Below are positions 31,365 to 43,650 of a stretch of DNA of 64,000 nucleotides, piece by piece. Made by a program: the position numbers and the translations under genes. The stretch is from contig MU004183.1 of assembly GCA_010093605.1 (NCBI GenBank), positions 124,001 through 188,000 on the forward strand, read 5' to 3'. The DNA comes from Lophium mytilinum (Eukaryota > Ascomycota > Dothideomycetes > Mytilinidiales > Mytilinidiaceae). The first letter of the stretch is position 1. Each line of letters begins with the position of its first letter. The notes below the pieces were generated by a model. It was not told where the DNA came from, searched no databases, and saw only the letters and a list, made by a program, of their open reading frames with translations.

Positions 31365-34278
31365 ATGGCCGACCGCAGGGCCGTCCGGGCATCAAGCCGG
31401 CGCAATACACCCACTCCACAACCTCCTTCGAAAGCGAATACCCCCACCGCTGCGCGCACCTCGACTCGCAATGCGACCAGAGCCACGAGAAGCCAGAGCC
31501 ACGAAGTCGAAACCCCCGCTGTTGCTCCAGCGCCCGCGACAAAGAATACTCGTAGAGGTGCCCGTCAAGCCAGCACCGAGAGTGTAGGGAGCACGGACAG
31601 TCGCGCTAGCCGGACGATTCGAGGTCTTAAAAAGCAACAGAAGAAAGTTCGGGCTCCGCCTGATAGAGGTGAGTGATCATTGCCTTCTCTCAGAGGTCAA
31701 AAACCGAGGGCTTCCTGAACCCATTCACTCTTTGTTCTCAGCGCCTCTCCGAAACTTGCACCTAGGGTTAGGGTTAGGGTTAGGGTTAGGGTTGTTCCAC
31801 TCCCTGCCATCAAAGCGTTCTAGTTGCGCATGTCTAAATATCTCTGCGCACCTCATTTCTACACCTCATTTCTAGAATACCTATTCAGACAACAGCCATC
31901 TCACTATTTGCTTGTATCAACCACACGCAGGAGCTGACAGACGCCGTGAACACAGATCTCACAACAGTCGAAGAAGACGAAGACGCGGAGCATGTTGTGG
32001 ATGTGATACCTGAACAAGAGGCACCCGGGACACCTCCGTTGCAAGATCAGATAAGCCAGCCACTTCCTCATCGGTCCCCCGGGGGATTCTCCAACATCTC
32101 AGGCACTACGGCGTACTCGTCTGCTTCAACAGCCGAGGCACAAGATCTAGAAGCAGGCATGATGCTGGCAGACCTGGAAGATCTCTACAACAACGCCGAG
32201 AGTTTCCTCAATGTGATGGCTCCCAAGGATGCTCGGACTCGCGATTTTGAGAAAGTTCTAAAGGACATGCGGATCCCTGGCTCGACGACAAGCAAAAGTT
32301 TCCTCAAGAGGAGCAAAGGGTTTAATGATTTCGTTGAAGCATTCAAAGGTGAAGACCGACATTATATTCTTCCACGAGCCGTGTCAAAGACCCTTTTCGG
32401 CTCACAGCAAGACTTGAACACCATACCTGGACGTCCGGATGCAGTTCTATACAAGGCCAATCTGGCGGTGCTCGCAAGGCGGCTTCTCACCGACCGTGGA
32501 ATTGAGGCAATCTGGAAAGACGTCCAGCAACTAGATCTCAGCTTCCCTGAACTCTTTCTATCTCGATTTAGTGACGAACTAAACGAGCGTGGCGACACGA
32601 GTACCCTTCTCGAGCAGACTTTCAAAGTGGCTTTGGAGATCCGTACTCAAGTAGCCATACTCGACCTTGCCCAAGAAGTGGATATGAGCGAGAGCTTTGA
32701 CCCGGACCGGGTACTCCAGACCGTATTCTTGAAAGGCTCGCTTTCAGACCAAGAGGATCAGGATTATCCCCCGTTTGTTCGTGGATGGAACGTGGGCGCA
32801 TTGGGTGCTGGCCTAGCCGAAATACCACAACCCTTCAAAGACGCCGTAGTCAGACGGATGGAGGAAATCCGGGCGTTTTTTGACCCAAACAGTCCTGCTG
32901 TTGATATCGATCCCCTTCGAGCCAAATATTCTTGGGACTCATTTTGTGTGCGTGTGCTTCAGTGGGTGCGTGACCGCAACCAGGAGATTGAAGCCTCCAT
33001 AGCTCATATCGGGATCAAGGGCCTGAAGAATCAGGTCGAAAGAAGTGTCAAGTCGGTCAATCCTGGTGCTGCTCCAGCTGAGATCACCGAAACTCCACGC
33101 GGGCCACGGATATCGAACATCTCAGCCCAGTCGAAAAAGTCGAGGAGGTCTTCCAGGGTTCATTTTACCAATCCTGACGCGTATGATTTTCTTCTCCGTG
33201 GGCCACAGGCCGAGAAACAGGCAAAGTCTAGGGAAACTGCTCTGAATCAGAAGACCGCGCCTACGGCACTAGGAGTAGATCAAGAGATCATCGAGGACGA
33301 TTGGCAAGCGGCTCCCATCGACGACGAGGAGCCGGAAGACCCACAAGAAGAGTCATCTACATCCCGCTTTCCACCTTCCACAAACGATCGGGTGGCGCGT
33401 CTTGCCCATGAAGAGCAGATACAGAAGGAGAACCAAAAGCAACGCTTCATCGACCCCCAGGCCAACCCAGAGCGTGTTACATTCGATGACGATATTGAGG
33501 CTACCCAGCCTACTCCGCGACCAAGCAGGAAGAGCAAAGGCAAGGCTCCCATCCGTGCCTCTACGACTTCTCCTGGACGTCCCTCTACCGTCGCTCCCAG
33601 GGCTCAAAAGAGAACCTACGCACAAACCGTCCAAGAGGATTCCGACGACGACGACGACGTTTTCCAACAAGACACCCGCCAACCTGACGTCTCCAAACGT
33701 CGCAAGGCCGGCCCCACAGCCAGTCGCCTCCGCTTCGAAGAGCCCATTGAAGTCCCTCCGAGCCATCAGCCCCAGCGGCGCTTCCCCGAAAACCGCAGCC
33801 GCAGCCGCAGCGTCCCAGTCCGCCCTGCCTCTGAAGACAGCGACTTCGAAAACGAAAACGAGGACGCTGCTCCGGTGTCTTCCAACTACCGACAAGTCCA
33901 GCAACAGGTGAAGCGCATGGCGCCTGCCTTCCCAGCCCGCCAGCAGCAGCGGCGCGCGCGAAACCCATGGACAGCGCGCGCGGAGGACCAGCTAGTGCAG
34001 TATATCGAGGAGTACGGGTGTCAGTGGGCTTATATCAGGAGGCTGGATGAGGCGGATACGCAGATGTTTCTGGATCGGACGGATGTAGATTTGAAGGATA
34101 AGGCAAGAAACATGAAGATTAATTATCTGAGGTCAGTGTACATCTACAGTCTTACTGGAGTGTGAGATGGGGATGCTAATTAGGAAACAGGTCCGGCACG
34201 GGTCTCCCGGAGAATTTCGACGGGATCACGATCTCGCAGTCTCTGGCGCGGCGGTATGGTCTAGTTGAGGATGCTTGA
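31365..34278 (+). CDS. Telobox (Myb) telomere-repeat-binding protein, TRF/Taz1-like
   Basis: Exons 31365-31668, 31941-34131 and 34191-34278 encode 860 residues. The N-terminus (1-101) is basic and Ser/Thr/Arg-rich. Residues ~175-450 are a helical region consistent with a TRF-homology dimerisation domain. A charged disordered linker follows. Residues ~775-835 form a C-terminal Myb/SANT domain (RNPWTARAEDQLVQYIEEYG) carrying the telobox signature VDLKDKARNMK. This layout is that of TRF1/TRF2 and fission-yeast Taz1, which bind duplex TTAGGG as dimers and control telomere length and protection in the nucleus. The first intron (272 nt, GTGAGT...TGACAG) is unusually long for this window and contains five telomeric repeats. 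The second is 59 nt, and its splicing extends the Myb domain by 28 residues. Assignment rests on the telobox and layout, not on a search. Confidence 0.85.
31763..31793 (+). repeat. Interstitial telomeric repeat, five TTAGGG units, in intron 1 of the telobox gene
   Basis: Five perfect TAGGGT hexamers followed by T run from 31763 to 31793. They lie 94 nt after the donor and about 150 nt before the acceptor of intron 1 of the telobox gene. This is the exact duplex repeat that TRF-type Myb domains bind, with enough length for a dimer. Flanks are ordinary intron sequence, so this is not a chromosome end. Confidence 0.95.
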
Positions 34279-36104
34279 AGGGCGACTGGGACTTGTCTGG
34301 GTTTTTAGGCGTTATTATCGAGCTGATGTTGGGTGGCGTGGATGGTGGGCTGGTACTTGGGTGGGGAATTGTGATTTATTGATACCCTGTGGGCTCCTAT
34401 AAGTGGATTTCGGCGTTCCGACTTTTCTATATACTCAGTTCGTTGTATGAGACCTCGTTCAACTACTTCAGACGTTTGGCTTCTGCATCTTCTGCTTTAA
34501 TTAGTCGACTTTGTCTCGCTTGTAGGCTACAAGTTCTCTGCGTTTTCCCCCTTCTCCATATCTCTCTGCTAGTCATGTCGTTTGATCACCTGCTTTCCTC
34601 CCCGTTCTCCACTAATGCGCATCGCGACGAATGACTCACCGGGCATCTACGTGCAAACAAACAACTACAGCCTGTACACTGCGTTGTCACCCTTTTTGTT
34701 AAATTCGTTTCTACGCGGTCAGATCTGTAACTCTTTCTACTGTTTCCACTATTCCTAACCGATCAGGCCTACCCTCTGAGGGCACCCGACTTCGTAGTCA
34801 CATCACCTACTTTCACTGCAAGTCTTCACAGTTTCAACCGCGTAGAACGGATGTTAGGAGACGCAGCGTAGCACACTTTGTAGTACGCTTCGTGCTTCTC
34901 TTCCCAGCAGGACGATCTCTTCTACGTGGTCAGATTTGTAACTCATGAAACTCTTTTTAGCCGCGGAGGCCTGCCCTCCCGGGGTGACCCTTTCCCTAGT
35001 CACATCACCCCTTTTAAGTGCAAGTCCTTACAGATCCAACCGCGTGCAACACTTTTCATGAGCCTCAACGGGCCTATGCTTCGTGAGCCTCTTCGTAGCA
35101 AGACTATCTCTCCCACGCGGTTAGATCTGTAACTCTTTCCACTCTATCTAGCCGCAGAGGCCTATCCTCCTAGAATGGCCCCTTTCCTAGTCATATCACC
35201 CCCTTTTATTGCAAGTTTTCACAGATCGAACCGCGCAGAATAGGATTTGTAAGAGGCGACGTGCCTACGCTCCACACCCCTCTTCAAAGCAAGATTATCT
35301 CTTCGGCGCAGTGAGAACTGTAACTCTTTCTACTTTTACTAGCCGTGGAGGTCTACCCTCCAAGGCTGACCCACTTCAGTTACATCATCCGGCTTAACTG
35401 TAAGTCCTTACAGAATCAACCGCGTGAAAGAATCTTATTAGAAACGGCGTGCACGACGTAGGACGCTTTGTGCTCCTCTCCATGCTCCTCTTTATACTGG
35501 GACTACGGGGGTTAGTATCAGTCAGAGTAGAAAGACGTCAACGAGCCCCCACTTCATCGACCTGCCTGCGGTTCATTTAGAGCTGCATAAAGTGGAGCCG
35601 GTCCGTACGATTCGCGGTCGTTTTTGGCATACTATGGGAAGAAAGTAAGAATTAGGCTAGGATTGAAGGGATTCGATAGACGTCCTGAATTAGGAGGTGG
35701 ATATGAAGTAAAGTTGCTACTGTTAAGATGTAAGAAGTGGAGCTAGTCCTAACCCTGATTCTTAGAGGCTGGTTCACAACGTCCAGCCATAACATGGCAA
35801 GAAGGTGTGTAGATCGCACCAACTGGCTTCTGTTAGCACATCCATAGTGCTGGATTGACGGATTCCCGTAGTCTGATTCGCGGTGGCGTAGACGTCCCAA
35901 ATTCTACGACCTAATATTGCTAAAACGTTCCCCTGGTGATTTGCCTAGTCTGACTTCAGAATCTAACCCGTTCACACGCCTCACTACTACAGAACTTCTC
36001 CTCTCTTCCCACTCGTATAATCCCCTCAACAGCACTCATCAACTTCACTGATACCAAAAGGACTCTGTAATACTCAGCTTATCCAATTCAAATTTATCTA
36101 CTAT
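34279..36104. other. Convergent intergenic region between telobox gene and ATG22
   Basis: No gene was recognised. Family 2 array units fill about 34708-35510 (listed separately). From 35560 to 35930 there is a weak direct repetition (AAGTGGAGCCGGTCC near 35590 and AAGTGGAGCTAGTCC near 35735; TAGACGTCCTGAATT and TAGACGTCCCAAATT), which suggests another, older duplicated unit. Confidence 0.45.
34708..35510 (+). repeat. Repeat family 2 array: four ~195-bp units with inverted ends
   Basis: Units start near 34708, 34921, 35112 and 35302. Each opens with ACGCGGTTAGATCTGTAACTC or a close variant. About 115-140 bp later it carries the reverse complement form (CTTACAGATCCAACCGCGT), then a 60-80-bp spacer. 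Between the ends are AGCCGCRGAGGCCTACCCTC and TAGTCACATCACCCC boxes. The inverted ends make each unit resemble a MITE that has been amplified in tandem with its spacer. There is no coding capacity. The array begins about 430 bp after the telobox gene stop codon. Confidence 0.8.
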
Positions 36105-38348
36105 CTACGTATCCAACTCCCTCTCAACATCCTCCACAGACTCCGCGTCTACGTCTTCATTTACCAACGCAGCCTTGGCAATCCCCTCCAACTCCACCGC
36201 CAGCGCCACCCCCGCCGCGCGCCCACGCTCCACATCCACAAACAGCATAATCGGGAACGGCACACCCACCAGAACCGCGAGGAACCAGAACGCCTATACC
36301 AAGTAAATAGTTAGCCAAAGTGCTCTACCCAAAGGGGAAAGAATAATAAACAAGGTCACATACCGGCCTAATACTCCCCCACCGATCCGTAATCGCCCCG
36401 ACAACCGCCGGCCCAAACACACTACTCCCCTTATCCGTAATGGCATAGAGCGCATAAAACGCCGCCTCAAACCCCGGCGGGATCAACTCCCCAAACAAAC
36501 TCCTGCAATAACTCGACAAGCCCCCGAGCACAAACCCGTAGACCGCGCCGAGAGGATACATCTCCCACGGCTGCTGCAGCCCGCCAACCCCCCACCGCTG
36601 GATCGCGGGGATGTACCCGAGCAAGCCGTAGATGGGGATGGTCTCGAAGAGGAGGATGCAGGCGAGGATGGTCTGGGCGGGCCGCAGACGCATCCAGATG
36701 GAGAGGCGGGACCAGGAGAAGGCGCCAACAACGCCCGAGGCGGTGGCGATGACGTTGATGAGGGCGAGCGCGGCGGGGCGCATTTCGAGCGAGGTTTTGG
36801 CGAAGAGGACGGCGGTGCCGGAGGTTGTGGCGATGGCGTCGGAGAGGAGGAACCAGGCGGCGAGGAAGAGGAGGACGTCTTTGAGGCGGCGCGCGTGCGC
36901 GCTGGTGCGGCCGAGAGCTTTCCAGGAGTAGGTGAAGTAGGCGAGGGCGGCGCGGGCGCGGGTGGTGGAGGAGGGGAGGGCGAGGGGGGGTCCGGGGCGG
37001 GGGCGCAGCCAGAGGGCGGTGGGGATCGTGAAGATGAGCCACCAGAAGCCGATTACGAAGAGCACGAGGCGGAGGGAGAAGGTGGTGGAGGAGGTGGAGA
37101 TGATGAGGACGATGGAGAGGGTTTGCACGATTAGGGCGGCGATGTAGCCGATGCCGATTCCGTAGGATGAGATCTTGGTTGAAAGGGCGAGCTCGATGGA
37201 CGCAGTTGCTGGAGAACGCGGGTTGGGGACTGTGAGATCGGCAGTGGACCTGTTGTGGTGGAGCAGGGCAGTGGTGGAATCAATAACACCGTCGAGTATG
37301 CTCTCCTCCCCAGCCAGCTCATTTGAGTAGCGGGCTTCCTCTCGTAATGAAGACGAGCTGGAACCTTCAATGGGGTTCTCATCGGTATAGGACTGGTCCG
37401 CTGAGTCTTCTGGGTAGTACTGCACAGTCGGGTGGTGTCTGACAAGCAGAGGTAGGAAAGAATTTAGGAGAACAAACGAAGCACCGAAACAAGTATTCGC
37501 AATAATCGCCAGCAATGCACCCAGGAGATATACGCTCGGAACAATAGGAAGGAAAAGCATGGTAGCAATAGCGCCGATAAATGCAAAGGTTAGCAGGAAG
37601 GTCTTCCGGAAACGGCCATGATCTGCCGCGCCGGACATGGAGATTATTAACAGAGCTTGGATTAGGACACTGATGGAGAAAGTGTACATGGCGAAACTGG
37701 CGGTATTGACCTCAACACCCAGGATGTGGACTATACATTGTCCTGGCTCTTGTCGGGGGGAGCGGCCTAGTATGGAGGAGGTGATGTTGAGACCTGGGGG
37801 ATCCACGTGGAAGCTGGCGCTGCATGGGGTTGTTTTGTCGGAAAGAAGCACGCCGCGTTCCCGGGCGAGTTGTTCGAGGGTTATGGGTATGAAGGAGCCT
37901 GTTCCATCAGCTTGCGATCCCAGTGATAGTATATTCGGAGTTTGACGGTATGTCCGGGACGCGATGGGATGGGTCGAAAGACGCGTAGAAGCGACCAGGA
38001 CGAGATGAGAGCTTACCGACTCCGCAGACTACGAAGACCTGATTCTGTTAGCTGCTTGCATGAGTTTCTGCGATAGGAATCTCATACCTCGGCGGCCCAG
38101 CCATACATGTAGAAGCCAGCCAGCTCCTTGGTGCTTGTCAGACGTGTGTCCTCCCCGTCGTAGGGCTCGCGGGTGCGCGACTGGGGACCCATGGTGCTGT
38201 AAGAGTCGCGGTCGGAGCCAGACTGCTCGTCGTCGGCTTCGTTGGAGTGGGAGACGGAGGGAACTGAAGCCTTTGAGGCGCGGGAGTGATCCCTGAAGAC
38301 CTCACGACGCTGCAGGTAGCGTGGCGGGGACGGGGCCCTCGGCGCCAT
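36105..38348 (-). CDS. ATG22: Autophagy-related protein 22, vacuolar amino acid exporter
   Basis: Exons 38088-38348, 38017-38038, 36364-37898 and 36105-36293 encode 668 residues. The cytosolic N-terminus is followed by [20 protein letters not shown], typical of Atg22, then [20 protein letters not shown] and a series of membrane segments of the major facilitator type ([70 protein letters not shown]). A long Ser-rich loop sits between the two halves. Atg22 exports amino acids from the vacuole after autophagic breakdown. Exon 2 is only 22 nt, but both joins restore the family sequence exactly. The intron after it is 118 nt. The gene is intact. Confidence 0.92.
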
Positions 38349-39953
38349 AGCTTAGGCACAAGCAGACGACGAGGTTATGATTGGTCGTTCAGGGTAAGCA
38401 TGTAGCACAAAGGACATGGTGGACTGCGCATGTTGGAGCAGTTCCAGAGCAGCAGCAGCGCGGGGACAGTGCGTGAAAGGGAGGTGAATAGGGATCGGAG
38501 GGTCGATGCGAGGCACAAGGAACTGGCCGTAGCAGCGATAGCAGGGCTGTTAGATAATGGGCAGGTGATGGATGGCACGCCGGAGGCCTACGATGCTTAA
38601 TGACTAGGACGGCGCATGTTCCAGTGTCTTTGCGTGCCTGCGGATGCAGCTACTGAAGGCGCATTGCAGTAGTCTCTGTGCAGATAGTTGCGGTGTAGTC
38701 GGCCTCACGCGCCATGATGTAACGGCATCTCGACGAGAGGGAGCGGGAGGTCCCGCCCCTGCGCCGTCTGAAAGGAGCTATTCTATCCTGGGCATCAAGC
38801 TTCATGGCGTGACGCGAGCAAGTGCGTATGCAAGAAGATGGCAGTCTAGCTCTTGCATGGCGTTTTCAAAGGGACTAGTATGGACGATGAGGGTCCCCGT
38901 GGACTTGTTATAAGTGTGTGCAACCATGTATCGAATCTTGCGAGCCCTTTAGTAGAATTCACAAGTCGAAGTAACGCTGGAAGCCATCACTTTAGCTATT
39001 TGACATGTCGCTGGACGGTGGTGTCCCCAATGTCTGCTGGCGTGTGGTGTCGGTTCAGGCCCGATGCAGCTCAGCTGAGGTTCGAGACAGCGACTGGCTT
39101 TCGGGCAGTTTAGACGAGTGGACCGATCTTCGGCATGCCGACCGGCGGGCCCGAGTGCAAAAGCTGTACAATGCTGCCGCCACGAGCTCTTGCCAGCGCA
39201 AGCAAATATACAGCCTGTCGCGCCAGTTTGCAGTCGCAAATGCCGCCTGACCAGACCGCCAGCAGCTGCCAGCCGTAGAGCCTCCAACACTGCAGTACAT
39301 CTACAACAATCGCATTGTTTCCCGTTGTTTACTCGGCCGCCGTCTAAATTCCGGGACGTCGCCAAGGCTCGCTCGTCAAAGGCCTGTCCAGCTTAGGGCT
39401 GGCGTCGAGCGTGGACGGCCTCCCGCCGCCCCAAGGCCCAAGATTGCTCCGTCACCTCAAACAACTCCTCCCTGCTACCCACCGACACCAGCCCTTTCAC
39501 CCAGCACACTCACACTCTCTCTCGTACGCTAGACACTTTCCATCGCCCTCTCGACTGTCCGCGCATCCTCGCGCGTGCACCACGGCCGCGACTCTTCCAC
39601 GGACTCGTGCCCTGAAAATGAGATAACGAGACCAACCTCTTCCCTGCGCCAACGCCAGTCCTTTCCTCCACGCTCGTTCCCACCCTACGCCCTCCTGTGC
39701 TCCTGCCTTTAGCTGGCCATAGCGCTCCAAGACAGCCTTTTCTGCCTGCGACGCGGCAGCTTCTGTTGCGACAACAGACAAAGAATCCGGACTGCCCTGA
39801 TCCACGACCTACGTTTCCACGTGCGCCTCCACCCTCACCACCACCCAAACGGCCGACCCGCGACCCGATACAGGGGTGGCAGCAGAGGGGGACCCCCCGG
39901 ATAGCGGAAGGCGAGGCGAGCGCGCCGCGGCGCTGGAGGGTGTGGAGAAGAGT
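38349..39953. promoter_or_regulatory. Divergent upstream region of ATG22 and MED14
   Basis: These 1.6 kb lie between the start codons of ATG22 (leftward) and MED14 (rightward). From 39400 the plus strand becomes strongly C-rich, consistent with the MED14 leader. Overlapping frames on both strands at 38950-39850 follow base composition and are not credible genes. Confidence 0.45.
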
Positions 39954-42900
39954 ATGCCAGGACTCCTCATCATGAATCAGAATGGCGCGAATGGAGCTGC
40001 CGGGGCCAAGAGCCCTCAAGACCGCAACGGCGACACTATACTTTCGCCGGGACATTCCAAGCCAGTGATCAATGGAGATCGTGTCATATCTCCGCCAGAG
40101 AGGGGCGGCGCCTTTTCTATCAACGGAGGAAAGCAGATTGTAGCCGGCCAGGTCGACATACCAGCTTCGTTGCTGGACCTCCCGCCCGAGATCATTCACA
40201 TCACCAACAGCGACGCGTACAGCCAGGACGTATACTGCAAAGTATCCACCCTCTTGTCCCGCGTCGTCCAGGAATGCTTTCTCGGACTACAAGAGCTCAT
40301 CCCCAAGATGGCCGACTTGCCTGTCGCCCAGCAGTCTGGCATGACCAATGGCCTCGGAAACCATGCCGTCAATGGACTAGGAGACGGAAATACCACCCGC
40401 AACAATGTCCAGAAGAAAATAATGATGATGGAATTTGCCGAGTACCACAGGACTAGATTCGTCAAACTACTTGTCCTTTCTGCTTGGAGCCGTCGTGCTG
40501 AGCAGGTCCAACGACTGATAGACGTCTCAGGATGGTTAAGGGGCGAAATGGGGAGTTATTACGCTGTTGTAGACGCCATGGGCAATCTGAAGCGTGAGAT
40601 GGAGCAAGCAACACTCAAGAGCCCTGATATAGAAACGGCTTTGAAGGTTCTTGCGACCGGGAAAGCATCATGGATGCCAGAAGTGTGTAAAGCCATATGC
40701 TTAAATTATATCTATGCTAACGTTGCTGTAGATGGGCTACATACCACCGGAACCTCTTTCTCCGCAAGAGATCTTGAAGCTGTGGAGGGACGGCAACGTA
40801 CGATGTTCTCTTCGCCTGAATCTTCACGAGGAACTACCACGGCACCTCAAGCAATGGAAAAGTGGATCCGGACGCGTAACCTTCACAGTTCCTGGAGAAT
40901 TCGAATTAGACGTCACAACATCCACCGAAGACACGTCAGGGCCGTGGTGGTTCATTGATCTCCGCTTTCTGTTTTCGCCCGCTCCAGAGATTCCGGATAG
41001 CTACTTTCGCTCTGCTCTTGAAACACAGGCAAACGTAGTCTTGAGTGCTTCTGGACTGACCGGTTGCTTTGATTATCTACACAATCTCGTCCTCACCCAT
41101 AAGATTGCCATTCTGAAGGCCCAGGCGTCCCAACTAACGGCCGCGAACTGGGCAGGATCGATCAAAGTGGAGCCAGTCCGCAGGTCTCTCGTTGTGCAAT
41201 ACTGGACCGAGCTTCTAGGAAAGAAGAGCTGGATAGAGATTGGAATTGTTAGCGGGAAACCAAAGAACGGGAAGATTTCTTGGAAGGGTCCCACTCCTCC
41301 GCAGTTATCTGTTCGCTGGTTTCGTCAAGGAGTGGAGGTCAAAGAGTCGGGTTTATCATTTGACTGGGATTCACTATCGATGGAAAACATGCTCAGAAAG
41401 GTCATCGCGCATCACATTAGCTACATGCTTGAAACCATTCGGGACCGCGTGGTCGTAGCTGCACGAGGGATACCAACATTGAAGACTGAAGTCTCTACCT
41501 CGGACACGGAACCGTCTGATTGCTTGCTAGAGGTCAATCTTGGGACTTCCGCAACCTCGACGACTGTTCTAGTGGATCCCGTCACTGGCCGATTCGCCAT
41601 GCAGCCTTGCACAGCTTTCTCTGCAGCTAGGGAAAAGGAAGCTAGTAAATCGCTAGACTCGATAGCCTTCATGAGCAACACGATACCCCACGTACTTTGC
41701 GCAAGCCTCCAGGACTCCGTGGACAAGCAAGCGCAACTGCTCGGCTGGACGAAACCCATCATCAACGTTCGAACCGACGCGATCAGAGAAGCAGTCAAGC
41801 AGGATGTAGTACGGCATACACTATACCGCGCGCGAGGCTGGACACAAAACTGGGTCTTGGCGGGCGTGTTCAATCTTTCTGGCATGTCTTGGTGGGTCAT
41901 CGAAACAGAAAGCAGCAATACGGGTGTCAAAATTATTACCGCCGAACGAATTCATAGCGACTCGTCCACAACCACAAAGGGCCTCGCTTTGCGGCATGTC
42001 ATGACTACCATACAGCGCAAAGCGGTGGCTGAGATAACTCTATCTGCTACAACGCAGTCACTTGTGCGACGAGAGGTCCCTCACAGCGTCGTCTCACCTC
42101 CTCAGAGCAGAACAGCCTCCCAAGAACTCGTTGATATCTCTTCTCTCTATTTCTCCGCTGACGCCTTCCTCGCATCCGACCAGAAAGACGCCGAACCCTG
42201 GGCCCACAACCTCATGCGCGTCAACTATGAGTCTTTCGACCTGGAAAAGTCTACCGTTTGCTTCTCCGTCAACGGCGAAATGGCGAAAGGCTTCGAACAC
42301 GAAATCGCAACCATAGTCCGCGCTTCCCACTCCTCCGATATCAAATTCCTGGGCCAGAACAAGTCCAATTTCCGCGTCCTCGTCTCCGCCTCCTTCGGCA
42401 CCTCCTTGGAGAAGCCCCTCTCGGCGCGCCTCCGCGAAGTCACCCACCTCCTCAACTTCATCAGCATCCTGCGCGCCCGCAAATTCCAAGTCGACCGCAT
42501 CACGCCCAACCGCATCACCTTCCGCTACGGCAACAGCGGCGCCAACTCCGCCACCGTCGCCTTCCCCCCGAACCAACCCATTAAGCTCACCTTCCCGCGC
42601 AGCAACCCTCACAACCGCATCCGCGCCCACCTCACCGCGGGTCTCAACGCCCAGCGCCACGACCCCGCCAAGTTCCGCGCCGCCGTCAACCTCTTCACCT
42701 ACCACCTCCTCGCCACCTTGCCCTTCGCCTCCGCACTGGTATCCCTCCACAACCCCGAGCCTGAAGCTCTGGCGGAGGAGCCTACAGGCACAGGTAAAGA
42801 GACAGCCGAGCAGCGCGCCACCCAGCCAGCCATCCACGCCCACGCGCCCGACACGTTCCGCCTGTCGTACCGGAACCCCCGTGTCTCGTTCGATGCTAAC

Positions 42901-43650
42901 CTGCGCGTGCAGCACGACAAGCACGTGTGGCACATCCAGGACTCGGCGGCGACGAACCCGGATCCGCGCGCGAAAGCGGCGCCGAGGTCGGAGCAGCTGA
43001 CGGAGGCGTTGAAGAAGCTGTGGCGCGAGGACGGGGCCGGTGGTGAGAGTGGCGGGGGCGAGGATGGTGGTGGGGAGAGGGGGTGGATGGGCGTGCGGAT
43101 GGGGATTGTGGCGTCGATCGAGGGGGTGGCGGCGGCGGTGGTGAGGTTGGATGCGGTGGTCAGGGCGTGTGCGACTGAGGGTGGGGGGGATGTGGTCCCT
43201 GTTCCTGCGCAGGAGGTGGTGGTGAATCGGAACTCGAATCAGGGTCAGACAGCGCCGAATGCGAATCAGACAGCGCCGTCGGCTGTGGGGCTGGGGATTT
43301 CGAATGCGAGCGCGGGTGCGGTGAGGCCGGATGCGGCGGCGGCGGCGGCGGCGAGAGCGAGGTTGGAGGCGAATAAGGAGGCGGCGAATAAGATTCTGGC
43401 GCATAATCAGAACTTGAACCAGAATCGGGAGCAGAAGCAGGCGCCGAGGAAAAATGGAGGGCAAGTGGGAGGTGGGATGGTGGGAGGCGGGATGGTTGGC
43501 GGTGGGATGGGTGGAGGTGGTGGGCCTGGTGGTGGGCAGGGTGTTAATGGCAACAACCGCCAGAACCCAAATCAAAACGGCCATGGCAGAGGCGGCGGCG
43601 GTGGCATCGGCGGTGGTGGTGGTGGGCCCGATATCATCACGATCGACTGA
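39954..43650 (+). CDS. MED14: Mediator complex subunit 14 (Rgr1)
   Basis: Two exons (39954-40682, 40732-43650; 49-nt intron ending TGCTGTAG) encode 1,215 residues. The conserved N-terminal MED14 region is clear: IPASLLDLPPEIIHITNSDA, FAEYHRTRFVKLLVLSAWSR, VQRLIDVSGWLRGEMGSYYA, and after the intron MGYIPPEPLSPQEILKLWRD and VRCSLRLNLHEELPRHLKQW. MED14 is the scaffold joining the head, middle and tail of Mediator and is needed for RNA polymerase II transcription. The last ~65 residues are a Gly/Asn/Gln low-complexity tail with short GGGMVGGGM repeats. ATG 39954 is the first in frame; ATG 39972 is an alternative. The long opposite-strand frame at 42094-43584 is a composition shadow. Confidence 0.93.

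Noticed and set aside
31763-31793. Chromosome end or assembly join at the telomeric repeats
   Set aside because: Only five units, and both flanks belong to one continuous gene with correct splice frame.
36467-37134. Open frames on both strands within ATG22
   Set aside because: Arg/Pro/His- or Gly/Glu-rich translations of GC-rich codons in the wrong frames.
42094-43584. 496-codon open frame on the minus strand under MED14
   Set aside because: It is antisense to conserved coding sequence, Arg/Val/Gly-biased by GC-rich codons, and shows no family motif.
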